DNA from: Chlorella sorokiniana
Lineage: Eukaryota; Chlorophyta; Trebouxiophyceae; Chlorellales; Chlorellaceae
Assembly: GCA_025917655.1 (NCBI GenBank)
Contig: CP084619.1
Location: 4,631,001-4,695,000 of the forward strand
DNA length: 64,000 bases
Direction of reading: 5' to 3'
Positions 23,097 through 35,886 of this stretch are shown here, in pieces. How positions within the stretch are numbered: position 1 is the first letter of the stretch; each line of letters opens with the position of its first letter. The notes under the pieces are model-generated. The model was given only the letters and a program-made list of their open reading frames with translations, was not told where the DNA came from and ran no database searches. The position numbers and the translations under genes are program-made.

Positions 23097-24984
23097 ATGG
23101 TAAGACTTGATGCTCGTTGAAAAGCCACATCACTGTAATGTTCGCAAAATGCGCCGACCAGCGCTGCCATGTGCTCCCCGATCGTGTGGCCAGCAATCTG
23201 GGGGACCTGTCTGTTGGCTGTTCTGTGCACTTCGGCGCATCAATCACTGCGCGTAATGTATTCTGAAGCAGACCCAGACGTGTGGGTTCCTTGCCTGCTG
23301 TTAGCAGAAGCGGCCGTCGCTTGTCCTGCGCTGACCCGCCACCCACCGAGGGTGCAGGGGCTGTGGGTCTCCAAGCTGCTCAGCCTGTTTGGCGACAAAG
23401 AGGCCCGCATCCTGGTGCTGGGCCTGGACAACGCCGGCAAGACCACCATCCTTTGTGAGCCGCCGCGCAGCATGAGAGGCCTGGGCGGCTGCTGGCTGAC
23501 GGGCAGCGGTGGTGTGGGTCGGTGCTGCACTCACCCCCTTTTGCCGTCCCCTCTGCAGACCGGCTGCACGTGGGGGAGGTGGTGCAGACGATACCCAGTG
23601 AGCCGCGGCTGCTGCAGCAGCTGCTGCCGTGGCTGCGCAGGAGAGGCTGTCGCCGACGCAGCGCCTCGCTGCCGCCCACCTGCGTTGTTTTGTGGCCCGT
23701 TTGTCTGCTTTGCTTGCAGCCATTGGCTTCAACGTGGAGACGGTCACGTACAAAAACATCAAGTTCCAAGTGTGGGACTTGGGTGGGCAGACCAGCATCC
23801 GGCCGTACTGGCGCTGTTACTACCGTGAGTGCCCCCAGGGGCGGGTGGGAGGGCAGGCATCGCTTGGTATGGCTCCTGATGCCGGACAGACGGCTTGGCA
23901 GCTGCATCCTTGGGCGGTCACCGTGCAGCCGCCACGCACCAGGGCCGGGCTGGGCGCCCCCTCCAGCACCGCGCCCCGCCGCTTGCTTGTCCTCGTGCTG
24001 GTCCAGAACTGTGCCTTTGCCTTTGCACCTGCCCTGACCCCAACACCCACCCACCCACCGACACCACCAAAGTACAAACCGGCAATCCCCGCTCTCCTTT
24101 CCCCCGCACCTCCCATGCGACCGTCTCTCCCCACAACAACTCCCCCTGCGATGCCGTGGCCCCGCAGCAACACCCAGGCCATCATTTACGTGGTGGACAG
24201 CTGCGACGTGGACCGCCTGCCCACCAGCCGCGAGGAGTTTGCAGCGATACTGGAGGAGGAGGAGCTGCGGGACGCAGCGATACTGGTGTACGCCAACAAG
24301 CAGGTGGGCAGGAGGGGGCGCGGGCGGGGAGACAGCTGGGTGGGTGGGAGGACAGCTGGCACTTGTGCTGAGCAAACATGTGGCAGAGGGCGGGGCAGCC
24401 AGTTTGGGGCGGCGGCAAGCAGAAAGGGGGCGAAGCACCCTAGCACAGGAGGCTGGCGGGTCAACGTGTGCTGCCCGCGCAGTTAGCAGGGGCGGAAGCG
24501 GGTGGCGCTATGACGCATGGCCTGCATGGGCTGCGTGCTCCCTTTGCTGGCCCGCTGCTGCAAGCCAAGCCAGCGTGCGATCGTGCGCAGAACAGGGTGG
24601 CACGAGGCAGCAGAGTCCCAGCCACTGCATCTGTCCTTGCATGCCTGGCTGCCCGCCTCGCCCGTGTTCTGACCCTCTGCTGCCCGCCACCGCCGCAGGA
24701 CTTGCCGGGCGCGCTGAGCGACGCTCAGGTGGCCGAGGGGCTGGGTCTGACCAGCATCAAGAGCCGCGACTGGTCCATCTTTAAGACGTCAGGTGAGGCG
24801 GGTTGGCGGAGGGGCATGGCGTAGCGGGGCGCCGCGCTGGCAGGCAAGGTGTGTGTGTTGCTATCTTTCGAGCTGGATCCCACTGGGTTGTGCGCATGCG
24901 CTTGCACATGCAGCCATCAAGGGAGAGGGACTATTTGAGGGGCTCGACTGGCTGTCCAATACGTTGAAGACCAAGCGGCGATGA
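23097..24984 (+). CDS. ARL1: ADP-ribosylation factor-like GTPase, ARL1 type
   Basis: ARL1 is a small Golgi GTPase that recruits GRIP-domain golgins. Seven exons: 23097-23099, 23358-23454, 23559-23597, 23720-23824, 24168-24303, 24699-24792 and 24914-24984, about 181 residues. The first coding exon is just the ATG. The next codon is Gly, the N-myristoylation site of the family. The P-loop is GLDNAGKTT, switch I holds [21 protein letters not shown]3 is WDLGGQ, G4 is NKQD, and TSA near the end is G5. [11 protein letters not shown] is a strong ARL1 signature. The joint before [13 protein letters not shown] lacks one base at the acceptor (24165-24168), probably a sequence error. Length and motifs are normal. 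Confidence 0.95.
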
Positions 24985-25452
24985 TGGCGGCTTGTTTCAA
25001 CATGACTCCCATTTCCTGCTTCATCTGCTTGTTTCATGCCCCAAGGGCCAACACTGATTTGTATTCATTATGCACACGATTATGACCGTGTAACCACCCT
25101 TGCAATCAGCCAAATGAGCGTGGGGATCAAGAGCTGAGGCTGGCAGGTACAAGGGAACAGAATGTACCAAAGGCACACGCGGGAAAACAAAAGGCACGAT
25201 TTGAGTTTGGGCGGGTGAAGTGTGGCGCCACGAGCCGTGGACGCAGCGGGTCAGTTGGTGAGGATGGCTTGGAGAAGAGCTGGGTGTTGAGCGGGAACCA
25301 GCGTGCGGCTGCTGGAAAGCATATCAGTGCTGTGGGGCTCCGCTTGCAACATCGTGGGTGGAGGGTCCAGAGGGCTGGCCAGCTCCAGCTAGTTGCAGGG
25401 GCGGGGTTGCTTGGAGCCCATGGGCCAACCGCGCGGGCACCCAAGCAGGTGC
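24985..25452. other. Convergent intergenic region with TGTAA signal
   Basis: 468 bp between the 3' ends of ARL1 (+) and the MFS transporter (-). TGTAA at 25089-25093, about 105 bp after the ARL1 stop, matches the usual green-algal polyadenylation signal. No gene is seen. Confidence 0.5.
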
Positions 25453-28400
25453 TCACTGGCCGTTGACGCTGACCTCGTGGCCCTCCTTTGTAGCGCTCTT
25501 TGGGTTGTACAGCTTGCCTGCAGCAGCCGAGAATGCCCAGCAGGTATGCTTGGTTGAGATCGGACCCCCACGGTCACACGGCAGGGGAAGGGGGTACGTC
25601 ACTCACCGTAGCCCAGCAGGCGCTCAATCAAGGACAGGTGCTTGGGGTTGACCGCCTCGCCGTCATAGGCATCCATGTTGCCCTGAGTGGCACGATAGGG
25701 GGATAAGGGAGGTTTGAGCTTGTGCGGATTCAAGCGTTGGAAGGGGGCGTGTGATGGTGCAAGGGCTTAGGTATTGGGACGAAAAAGTGCAGGGCAGGGC
25801 AGCCCTAAATGGGGGCGCCAGTACCGCTGAACAACATCCAAGCTGTTGCTGCAGCAGGCAGCTAGGCGCAATTCCAGCAGCAGCGGCCGGCCGACTCGCG
25901 AGCAGGCAGCCATGTCCCTGAACACGCAGCAGGCACTCACGCTGACAATGGCAAGCCAGCGCTTGTCCCCCTCCTTCAGGTCCAAGGTGGTGATGTCAGG
26001 AATCATGATGAACGTCACAAACACGCCCGCAATGCCGCACGCAGCGGAGATCCAAAACTTGCCACGGTCGTCCACCAGGCCAAACACAACGCCTGCCACC
26101 AGCGCACCTGCACTATAAATCACCAGCGTTCAGCAACAAAGTGCTTGCGATGTGTCCAGTATGCGTGTCAGGGATTTAGAACGGATGCCTCATACAAGGC
26201 GCTCCTTGCCCCCTCCCTTCCTCAGGCCGCCACGCACCGGCCTTGCCCACGGCGGCCGCAAAGCCGTGGCACATGGATCGCATCTCCGTGGGCACCACCT
26301 CGGCGGGGATGAGCCAGGTGGTGGCGTTGGGCCCGAACTGGCCCCAGAAAGAGGAAAAGAAGTAGAGGAACTGGAACCACTTGATGCCGCCCGCAATCAG
26401 ATGCGTGTAGTCGGCGGCGCAGATGAGGAACAGCACGCCCATCCAGGCAAAGCCCATGGCCTGGGGCGTGTGGGGAGAGGAAGCAGGGGAAGATTGTCAG
26501 AGGCAGCCCACCAGCAATAGGACTCCTGGCACCTGCTGTTGCAGCAGACGCTCGTTTTGCCAGCCCTTGCCAGCTGCCCACCTGCATGCGCTTGCGCCCC
26601 ATCCAGGGGCGGTCGATGGTGAATGCGGCAAAGTAGTAGCCGACCAGCGCGACGGCGCTGTTGAGCAGCGTCCACTCCAGGTTTTCAATGAGGGTGGCGG
26701 AGCCGCCGGTGATGATGTTAATAAAGGTGGACTGGAGGGGGAAATGAGGGAGGGGGCGGGCTCAACAGTCAAGAACCAGCTGAAGCGAGAGGGCTGCCAA
26801 GTGATGCTGTGAGGCAGCAATTGCAACCAGCGCACCCCCTGCAGCACGCACCCACCTGGAACAGCTTGTTGCCGTAAAACTGCAACCAGGGGGAAGGAAG
26901 GGTTTGCGGTGTGCACACGTGGGAGACTAACGGAAATGTGGGGGCAACGCTGACAGAACCCCGCAGCGACAGACAACTGCATGCAGCAAGGCACAAGCTG
27001 TCAGCATGCAAGACCATGCGCATGGTGTCTTGCGCTGCCTCCTCGCCTCCCCAGCAGCAGCAGGTTGCGCCGCTCACCGCAAAGTCCCACACAAACCACG
27101 AAACTGCGGCGCCGCCAACGCGGTGCCAGTAGTGCGCAGCAGCAGCAGGTTGCGCTTGGTGGCAGAGCCGGCGTCTGTTGGGCAGGCAAGGGGGCAGCGC
27201 GGCATAAGATGGCCGGCCCCATTGCTGACCTGCCCTCGATAAGCTGCCTCGGCCACTACAGTGGGTGGTTGTCTGCCACTGCGACGCGGCACCCTTTGGG
27301 GCATGGCTGATGTAACAGCAATAGCAGCCTGCTGTGCACCAAGGCCATCTGTGAATCGCCTACTCACCCATGGCTTGGAGAGAGGCGCGCTTGCGGATCC
27401 AAACCTTGCTCTCCTTCAGGCGGAAGAGGCGCCACAGCAGCATGAAGAGGATGGGGATCAAGCCAATGCCGTAGGACAGGCGCCACACCAGGTTCAGGCG
27501 GCTAGCGCTGCACAGGGGGATAGTGCGGGCATGATTGTGCTAGATGAAAGCCTGCACTGAAGATTGCCCTTGCTGCACACCTTCAACCATGGAAGCAGCC
27601 CCAGCATATGGTGGGCAGCTGCAGGCACCTGCAGGCATGCATGGCAGGCAGTGACGCAACAGCAATCGATCACAGGCCCACTAGGTCCTCACCTGTAGGG
27701 CGGGTCATACTGGTTCAAGGCCGCCATCAAAATGACAAGCACCATCGTGTTGACCAGGTTGCCCCAGCCTGCGGATGCAGCAACACATCAGTGCTGGCAT
27801 GGAGCAGCTCGGAGCCCAGAAGCCATGGCAAAGGAAGCCTGAGAAGCAGAAAGACGGGTGCTGCTGCTCAGGCGCTGCTAGAGTGTTCACCTTGCATGCT
27901 GAACACGCACACTGCGTGGTGGGATGCAGGAGAAACGGACAGCATTCTGTCAGCAGAGCAGGGCGGTGCTGGCTCATGGAGAACCGGCAGAAAGCTGCGC
28001 AAGCCCCCTATCAGGGCAGTAAGATGCGCTTAGCTGCCTCGAGTGCAGCTCTGCATCACGCCCAGCTCACCCACGGTCTCCCCGCGGCGGCGCTGCAGGT
28101 GCTTTGTGTTCTCGGCACGCTCGTTGGCGGAGGTGGAAGCGACAGGGTACTCGCCTGGCGAGGATGGGGTAGGGCGCGCGGGGGGCGGGGCGGTGTTGAC
28201 AGTGGGAGAAACAGGCAGGCAACAACCTGAACGAGAGCAGAGGTCAGCCAGAGAGCATGCAGCAAAGCAACCAAGGACAGGCTCACTCACCGCCCACGCC
28301 CACGCCGAACAGCGCCTGCACGATGGTGAACATGAGGAAGAGCTGGCCGGCGTCAGAGCCAGAGGACGCGGCCATGAGGATGCCGACTGCATAGACCGTG

Positions 28401-29458
28401 CGGGGGATGCAAGGAGAACGTGTGTGGGGGGTGGGGGGGGATTGAGCAGCAGCAGCGATGGCCTGACATGCCTGCTGGCCTGCATGCATTATCACAGACT
28501 GCACTGCAGCAAAGCAGGCGGCAGCCACTCGAACTGTCACTCACACACAAGCATGATGGCGGCGTTCATGACGGAGCCCCACTTGCGGCCGATCTTGTCA
28601 GCGATGAAGCCGATGAAGAGCTGGCCGGCGATGATGCCGGACACCTGGGTGTAGGTCAGCGTGTCTACGAGTTTGGAGGAGCACACCTCGTGCGTCTTGA
28701 AACACCTGCACAGCGCCAGAGTTGGGCAAGACGCGGGGTTAGCCAGCTTGCCAAAGACCGTCACCACTCTAGAGTGAAGCAGGCAACTACTTGCAGAGCA
28801 ATGCACTTGCTGCTGGTCGCTGCCGCAGCAGACAGCCGCTCACTCTGGGTACTCTGCCTTCCAAATGTTCTTGAGGTTGCCCACGGAGAACACAAAGTAG
28901 GCCTCAGAGAACATGCCTGGCCACAGGCAGCGGGCAGGGAGGACCACGTCAGCTGACTGCTGGAAGGCGGGGCTGCTGGTCGGGTTGGGGTGCGGCAACA
29001 GATGTCGCTTCTCAGCCAGGAAGGGCAGGAGCCTGTCATGCAAGGTGGTTGCACCCCTCACCCATGCCGGGGATCCACCAAGACATCCACCAGCTGAAGA
29101 ATCTGCAAACAGCAGGATGAGATGGAAGATCATTCTGCAGCGGCGGTGCCGCCGGTGCCCGTCACCATCTCGTCACAGTGAGTCATCCGGGCTAGCCTGG
29201 TGGTGAGCCCTAGCCGCCCAACTGTGCATTGGACACCCTTCACGTGCATGGCAGCATTGCAGAGCCCGGATAACATTTGTTGCTTGAGCACCGAAGGAGA
29301 GGGTTGCCGCGAGCCACGACCGTCTCGTGGTGCCCATCCTCCTCTGCATCTGCCAGCTCTTTGAAGGCGGCAGCCACGCCCTTTGGGTCGCCAAGCTCCG
29401 CCATTTCGGGTGCCCCTCCGTCGGTCTGGGCGCCCTTGTGCTCGTCCACTGGCCCCAT
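25453..29458 (-). CDS. MFS transporter, phosphate:H+ symporter-like (PHO84/Pht1 relative)
   Basis: Fifteen exons (29292-29458, 29062-29102, 28844-28916, 28545-28705, 28291-28386, 28071-28154, 27693-27768, 27368-27507, 27078-27174, 26856-26879, 26582-26731, 26238-26460, 25941-26107, 25607-25682, 25453-25517) give about 546 residues with roughly 12 membrane segments. Key pieces are GMGMFSEAYFVFSVGN, IADKIGRKWGS (the MFS loop 2-3 motif), LFGVGVGGEYPVASTSANER, WFVWDFAFYGNKLFQ, TTWLIPAEVVPTEMRSMCHG, GFAAAVGKAGA and LDLKEGDKRW. The last three match Pht1/PHO84 transporters closely. The first ~55 residues are an acidic cytosolic tail. One base seems lost near 27125-27137 (before YWHR). Phosphate is the best guess for substrate; a glycerophosphodiester or other organic anion is possible. 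It faces away from the coiled-coil gene across 1.07 kb. Confidence 0.85.
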
Positions 29459-30532
29459 ACCGTGGCCAAAGTCGTGAATATATATAAATACAATCAACGA
29501 CGCAGGAAGCAACAAAGGATGTGCGTCAGAGCCTCATAGGGGCCCAGCTGGCATTGACGCATCCTTACATGCATGTGACATCCCAGCATCTTTGAGGAAT
29601 CAATCTGCAGCGAGGCAGCCAGGGGACAGCTGGCAGCACTGGGTACTCGGTAGGGCGTGGAGTGGGACTGGCTGCCCCCTGCGGCTGAGCAGCGGCGGAT
29701 CCAGCGGTGGATGCAGAGCAGGCGGGGAGGGGGCTTCCACAGCAAGCTAACATGCGCCTTGCATGGTCCGATTGCCTCACACGCGGCGATGGTGACGCCC
29801 ATGCGCCAGGCAGCCTCCCTGCATCATGAGGCCTCCGCATGGAAATGCTTGGGCCCTCTATGAACTGTTCGACTGCGCAAGATCTGTCTTGCGCAGGAAG
29901 GAGAATGACAAGCCTCGCACTCTGTGCGCAAGGTCCAGCCTGGAAGGTCTGAAAACTGCACTGGCATGGCATCAACTTACTTTCAGGCCCTCCATCCCTT
30001 GCTTTGGTGCAATCGCTCAGCGGAGGGGCTCAGAAGCGGATTGTGCGCTCGTCAGGCACTGCCGACGTAGGGGCCGGAATGCTGGCAGCATAAGGCTGCT
30101 AAGGATGCAGCCGAAGCACAGCCAGCTTGGATTGCAGCCTAGTTTTCTGGTGTATGCCATCAATGAATCAGCTGAGCAAGTCTGGACGTGTGCTCACGGG
30201 CTGGTGCTGCCTTCCTGCTGCAGTCATCGCCGCCACCCACGGGCGGTGGCAGGGGAGCGGGCAACTGTGGCGAAAACCACCCACGTTTACTGTGCAGGCG
30301 CAATTACTTGCATCCAAGAACACTAAATTCGTGGATGGACTCGGCTGCCTCCAGCTTGCGTGCAACTGAATTTGAACTTGGCGTGCTGGCTTCCATGGAG
30401 GCAGGTCCCCGCACAGCACATAGCGGCATGCTGGCCTGCTCGCTGGCTCACAAGGACTTGCGCTCAGTCGCCCTGTAATCCAGAGGCCCCTGCCTAGGCA
30501 GCAGCTGTCCACTCGGCCCCTCGATCGCCGCC
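29459..30532. other. Divergent intergenic region, MFS transporter / coiled-coil gene
   Basis: 1,074 bp that must hold both promoters. Apart from the AT-rich element beside the transporter, I see only scattered short frames with no recognisable protein and no RNA gene. A TGTAA at about 30475 is probably chance. Confidence 0.4.
29478..29490 (-). promoter_or_regulatory. TATA-box-like element upstream of the MFS transporter
   Basis: Minus-strand TATTTATATATAT stands out in a GC-rich region. It ends only 20 bp before the first ATG (29458), too close for a normal leader. If it is the TATA box, transcription would begin near or inside the first codons and translation might start at the in-frame Met19 (29404). 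Confidence 0.4.
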
Positions 30533-33500
30533 ATGTCGGCCAGCGACGAGGAGGAGTATGTGGACGCCCTGGGAGTGATAACAGCTCTTGAAAAAACATG
30601 CGAGCTGGAGGCCAAGCTGCGGCAGGCCATTCAAGACACCCACCCGCTCACAACCACCCTGGACTGGGACTTTCATGCTGCCGATCGCGAGAGGGAGGCG
30701 CTGCTGGCAATTAGGTGCGCGCATGGGTTGGGGAGGGCGACTTGGGGCGCTGCAGAACTGAACGCCTGCCGGGCGACGACGGTGCCGACTGTGTTTCAGT
30801 TCGCTGCTGCGCCCACCACTTTGCCTGAAATCCAGGTTGTAGGGTGAATGCCGGAAAAAGTGCGATCGAACCACGATCTTGTGCTTGCCTGCATATGCCT
30901 GCCTGCCCGGGCTGCGGCCCTGCGCTTTTTGCAGAGGCGGCCCAGTCCGCTCCCCTCCTCGGCCCACACTTGCGCCCTGCAGCGAGCAGCTCGAGTATCT
31001 GGAGGACAAGCTGCGCGAGTACCGTTTTCTAGAACCCGCCGACCTGGAAAACAAGGTGGGCGCTGCCGCGCTGCCCGCTGCGGCGCGCCTGCCCCCCGCC
31101 GCCGCCCTGCGCCAGCTGGCGCCGGCTGTCTCGCCCCGCCTTCCTTTCCGCATGTGCCACCGTGCTGCTGTACAGTTTCCACCACTTCAGCTGCATGGCT
31201 TGCCAGCTGCTGGCACCCGTCTAAGCGCCGCCGCTGGGGGAGCCGCCGTTCCGTCTTCCCTTCTCACCGCCATTCCACCTGGTGAAGTCCTCGGTGCCTG
31301 CCGCCCACCCCCACCCACACAATGCTCGCCATCCTCCCTATCCCACCATCAAACAAACTTGGAAACGAAGGCGGTGCTGCTGGGGCAGCTGGATGCCGTG
31401 CGGCGGGAGCTGGTGGAGGTGGTGGACCGCTTTGCGCCGCACGTGCTGTTTGGCAAGGAGGCGGTGCGCGAGGTGCTGGCCTTTGCACAGGTGGGCAGCC
31501 AGGGCGCAGCGCCTGCCCCCTGGATTTGACGTTGTTTTGCAGCGCCTGCTTCCTACATGTTTGTGCTGGGTGGGCGTGCACACGCGATTGTTTGAGGTGG
31601 CGGCGTGCTGCCCGCTAGGTTGAACGGATTTCAGGGGCTTTGCAGCCACGTCGGCTTGGGGTGGGGGATGTCAGCATCCAGCTGCTTCCCGCTGGCCGGG
31701 CCGCCGCTGTGCCTTGCTGCCTGGGCCCAGCAAGCGGGTGCTGCAACGGGTTTCGCAGGTGGCTGACGGCGCGGAGGAGGGCGGCGATGAGTTGGGGGAG
31801 GAGGGGGACGGGCCGGAGCAGGTGGAAGGGGAGGAGGCCTTGGAGCCCAACAGCCGCAGCGCCAGCGGCAGCCAGGGCGGCTTCGCGTCCGAGATCGAGG
31901 CGCTGCAGGAAGAGGAGGAAAGCGCGGCGGCCGCTGCGAGGCTGTGGACTCAGCACGCGCAGCGTGAGCGTGCCCAGCGTGCGCAGCGCGAGTCGTACGA
32001 CGCGGAACAGGAGCCAGCCCTCATCCCAGCCGTGCGCCGCAGCACCGGCGGGCTGCAGCGCCCGCCGCGCTACCCCGCGCCCGCAGCGGGCGGCGCCAAG
32101 GAGGCTGCGGTGTACGGGCGCCACGGCGCCGCTCCCCCGCGTCGCCCAAGCGGTGAGCCTCGCTTTTGGCTTTTGCCATTGTGCCTTGGCTGCCACGGCT
32201 GGTGGCTTGTGCGGCAAGCCTCAGCCGGCTGCCAGCCATGCATTTGTTTGTTGCTGGTTTTGCCGCCGCAGCGCTCTGGCCTTGGGCCCCACCCAGCCCA
32301 GCCTCCTTCCTGCAGGCCTGGTGTGGCCCAGGCTGGCGCCGCCGCCTCCCCACATCGCTGCACCAGCAGCACCAGCAGCAGCTGGCGGCCATGCACGGCG
32401 CCTCCCGGGCGCTCCGCCTTCCTTCAGGCGCAGCAGGGGCAGCACGCGCAGCGCGGCGGCGGCGTCAGCGGCACCCACCCCTGGCCGCCAACGCCGTCCC
32501 CGGCGCCGCTGCAGCCAACAACGGCAGCCCTGGCGCCGCCGCCACGGCTGCGATGCGCTCTGCCGGCGGTGGCAGGCAGGGGCGGCGGCAACTGGATGTG
32601 GACTCAGCCGATCGCGCCCCCCGGCGGCCGCCTGGGTGCCGACACGTACAGCTTCAGCCAGGCGCCGCCGGGCGCCGCCCGGCGGCAGTGGCCAGCTACC
32701 CCCATCCTCCTACGCACCCTCGTCCTACGCTCCCTCCGACGGCGCCCCCAGCAGCCGCCCCCGCCCCAGCCCCCGGCCCCAGCCGCTGCCGCACCCTCTG
32801 CCGCACCGGCAGCGGCGCCTGGCGGCCGCCCCCCGCCGCCAGCCGCACTTTCCTGCTCACCAAGCTCAACCGTGCGCAGGAGGGGGCGGCGGCGCTCCAG
32901 CGACAGCGCTGCCGGCTCGCGGTACGGGCTGTACAGCCGGGTCAGGTGGGTCTCACTGCATGTCGCTACAGTTGGGACCCATCTACTGCCGACGTCTGCT
33001 CCTCTTCTTTGGGGGAAACCCTCTTGCTGCTGCCGTCTGCCCTTGCCGCTCCAAAACCCGTTCCGGGCCCTAAGAACCATGGCACAGCTCCTTAAAGACC
33101 CTTGCTGCCAGCGGGCTGCCCGGCAAGGCGGGGCAGGCCGGCGACTTGCCCCGCCTGCCACGACACTTGTCGCATACTTGCATCTCACCAGGATGTGCAA
33201 GGCTGTACCGCCCTCTGTACCGCAGCGATGAAGACATCTACGGCGCCCTCGACGACCGCGGCGGCGGCCGCCCCGCCTCCATCACCAACCCCTCCCCCCG
33301 CCAGGTGCGGCCTGCCGCCGCCAAACGCGGCTGGGCTGCGCGGCTGGCCTCATGCAGGGGCCTCGTGCTGGGTGCTCCGCTCTTTGAAGCGATGTTAACA
33401 GGCCGGCATTGCGCTTGGGCGAGCCGGTCGCACTGCTGCTGTGCAGCTTCTCAATGCTTCTGGCCACGCCAACCTGCTCGTCGTCGCGCAGCTGCCTGTG

Positions 33501-35006
33501 GTACCGCCCATGCGCGCCTGTTGTACGCCGATGTCCTCCACCGCTGCAGTACGGCGGCTTTGTGAAGATCCGGGACCGGCTGAGCGCGGCGGAGGAGGGC
33601 GCGGAGCGCGTGCCGGGGCCCCGCTCCCCGTCCCCCCGCATCTACGGCGAAGGCGTGCGCGAGGGGTGAGCCCCTGCCACGCTGCGCCTTGCCTGCTGGG
33701 CCGTGCTGTGCGTGTGTGCTGTGTGCTGTGGTTGTGGGCGGGCGAGCTGCTGCTGCCAAGCTCTTCAGCGGGGCAATCGTCTCAGCGGGGCACCGGCTTG
33801 CCTTTGCGGCAGGCCAGTGCTGAGCTGGCCGCCCGCCCTTCACCTTTGCACCCCCTCTCTGCTGACCATCCGCCTGCCGCAGCGACAGCTGGGAGGGCGA
33901 CTGCGAGGTGCAGGCGGCGGCGCATGCCGCGACTGTGTCCCTCGATGCACCTGCCCTCCCCCGCCCCGGCCGCTGCTCGGGAGCGCGCCCAGGTGGGCGT
34001 CCTTCTGTCCGGCGGTGCAGCCAGGTTCCTGCTGGCACCCTCTGGGCGACGTTGCAACCCTGGCCCGCTCGCTTGCCCGGCGCCCGGACTGACTGCTTGC
34101 CCGCCCTTGTGCGCTCCCATGCGCGGCGTGCCGTGCCTGCCTCCTCGCGCCAGCGCTTGCGCCGCTGCTCTCGGTGAAGCAGGGATTGCTGATCGGTGTG
34201 CTGTTGCCGCCATGTGTGCAGCCCGCACGGCGCCCGTCAGGGCGTCTTCGCCCGCGGGCGATCGCCTGCAGCTGGCCTACAGCAGCGGGGGTGCGGGCGC
34301 GGCGGGCCGTGCGCAGCACAGCACGGCGCGCGGCGGCGAGGCCGCGCGGCCGCCACGGGGCGACGGCGGCGGGCCAGGCTTGGTGGGCCGCCTGACCAAC
34401 CTGCTGCTGACGGGTGCGGCGGCCACGGCGCTGGTGGTGGTGGCGCAGCATGCTGGGCCCGCTGTGGTGCAGAAGAGCCAGCTGGTGGGGCGGGAGGTGG
34501 CCCGCAAGGTGCAGGAGGGGCAGCAGCAGCTGGCGGCCCGCCGCGCCGCCGCCAAGCAGCGGCGGCAGGAGGAGGAGGCGGCTGCACGGCGGAAGGCGGC
34601 GCACGCAGTGGCCGCCCCAGCGCTGTCTTGGCAGCAGGGCGGGCGCGGCGACCAAGCGCCGCCGAGGGCCGGTGGCGCCAGGATGGCAGACCTGCCGCCA
34701 AGGCCGGCTGCCGGCCATGCGGGCGCAGAGCCTGCACACAAGCAGCGTGGGGCTGGGGCAGGGCGCATGGCTGACCTGCCACCCCACCGCCAGCCCAGCC
34801 GCGGGGAGACGTGCGGCCGCAGCCCGCGCCCGCCAAGCGTCAGCCGGGCGCCGCCACCGACCCGCTGCCGCCCTTCCTGGCAGCCGCCGCAGCCGCGCGC
34901 GTGGCGGGCGGGACGGGGCGGCACCGGCCCCCGCGTGTATGCTCCGCAGCCGGGGCAGCTGTTCCCGGCGATGCCCCCGCCCGACGTGTCAGCCAGCATG
35001 GGCTGA
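30533..35006 (+). CDS. Large coiled-coil protein with low-complexity middle and possible C-terminal membrane helix
   Basis: I do not recognise the family. The N-terminal exons are clear: 30533-30714, 30983-31055, 31371-31490 and 31759-32152. They encode MSASDEEEYVDALGVITALE, EQLEYLEDKLREYRFLEPAD, LLGQLDAVRRELVEVVDRFA and an acidic, Arg-rich stretch, together a predicted helical coiled coil. The middle (about 32270-33660) is Pro/Ala/Gln/Ser-rich, and coherent segments such as SSYAPSSYAPSDG, YRSDEDIYGALDDRG and YGGFVKIRDRLSAAEEGAER lie in different frames, so exon borders there are unresolved. The last exon, from about 34220 to 35006, encodes TNLLLTGAAATALVVVAQ, a possible single membrane helix. 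A Lys/Arg/Gln-rich coiled segment (EVARKVQEGQQQL) and a Pro-rich tail ending SASMG follow. It could be a membrane-tethered scaffold; this is inference. Confidence 0.55.
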
Positions 35007-35886
35007 GCCGTTGACATGACTGTACCGCCTGAAGTGGAGCCTAACCGCCCGCCCAACCTTACCCTCCTGGCATGTTCATGTCGCCTGAGCATGGCGTGCT
35101 TGTGCCGCTCAACTCAACGGAGCCGCTCAGATTTCCGCGCTTCTCTGCCACGAAGGATTCCAGGGGCACAAATCGAACTCGATAGACAGCTGCAGCTAAT
35201 GCTGCACACCCCATCAAGCCACCTTCACTCGGTGACCCTTGACCGTCGGTGCCATGTACGGCGCTGGCACAGCCTGACCAACTGTTGGATACCATTCCGC
35301 CTCGACTTCCACCGCCTTTGCTGTTCCGTGCCACTTGTTCCAGCTGATGCGCCGTCCACCGCCTCTGAGCCTGCTGATTGCGAGTTAACCGACCCTGTTG
35401 CTGATGAGACTTTTCCATTTTATGTGAAACGCTTGCTGTGAAACACTTGCTGACCTGGTGGCCTGTGGTCGCGCAGAGTGAGGTTGGCAGGAGCAGGTGT
35501 CAGTGAGTGGGTGCAGGGGTTGGCACCCTTATGCGGCGGCGGCAGCTTCTCAGGGGGAGACCGTCCCACCACCAATTCAGTCGCCAGGCGGTTGCCGCTT
35601 GTTCCCTCGCGTCCGTGACAGACGACAGTCCTGCTTTCATCACTCTCGAGGTCTGCCTGCTATTGCCGCCTGCATGCTGCGTGCATCAGCCTTCATGCTG
35701 TGGCACTGGCCGAAAGGGGAGTCGACCCCACCCCTTTGAAACCCTCGCGCCTGCTGTGTTCGTCACTGCTTCCATTATGGAGACCATTTATTGAGGGTCC
35801 CCCGCCTGCAAGTCTTCAATCCGCAGGTTGCGTTGGCCCGAGAGCCCTTCCCCTTCCGCACCCTATAGCGTGGGGCGCTCACGCCC
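35007..35886. other. Intergenic region before the GAF-like gene
   Basis: 880 bp between two plus-strand genes, less GC-rich than the genes around it. I see no convincing exon or RNA. An upstream 5' exon of the next gene cannot be ruled out. Confidence 0.35.

Noticed and set aside
29826-30326. A 166-codon plus-strand frame between the MFS transporter and the coiled-coil gene
   Set aside because: It has no recognisable domain, its residue usage differs from the real proteins, and it lies in a divergent promoter region.
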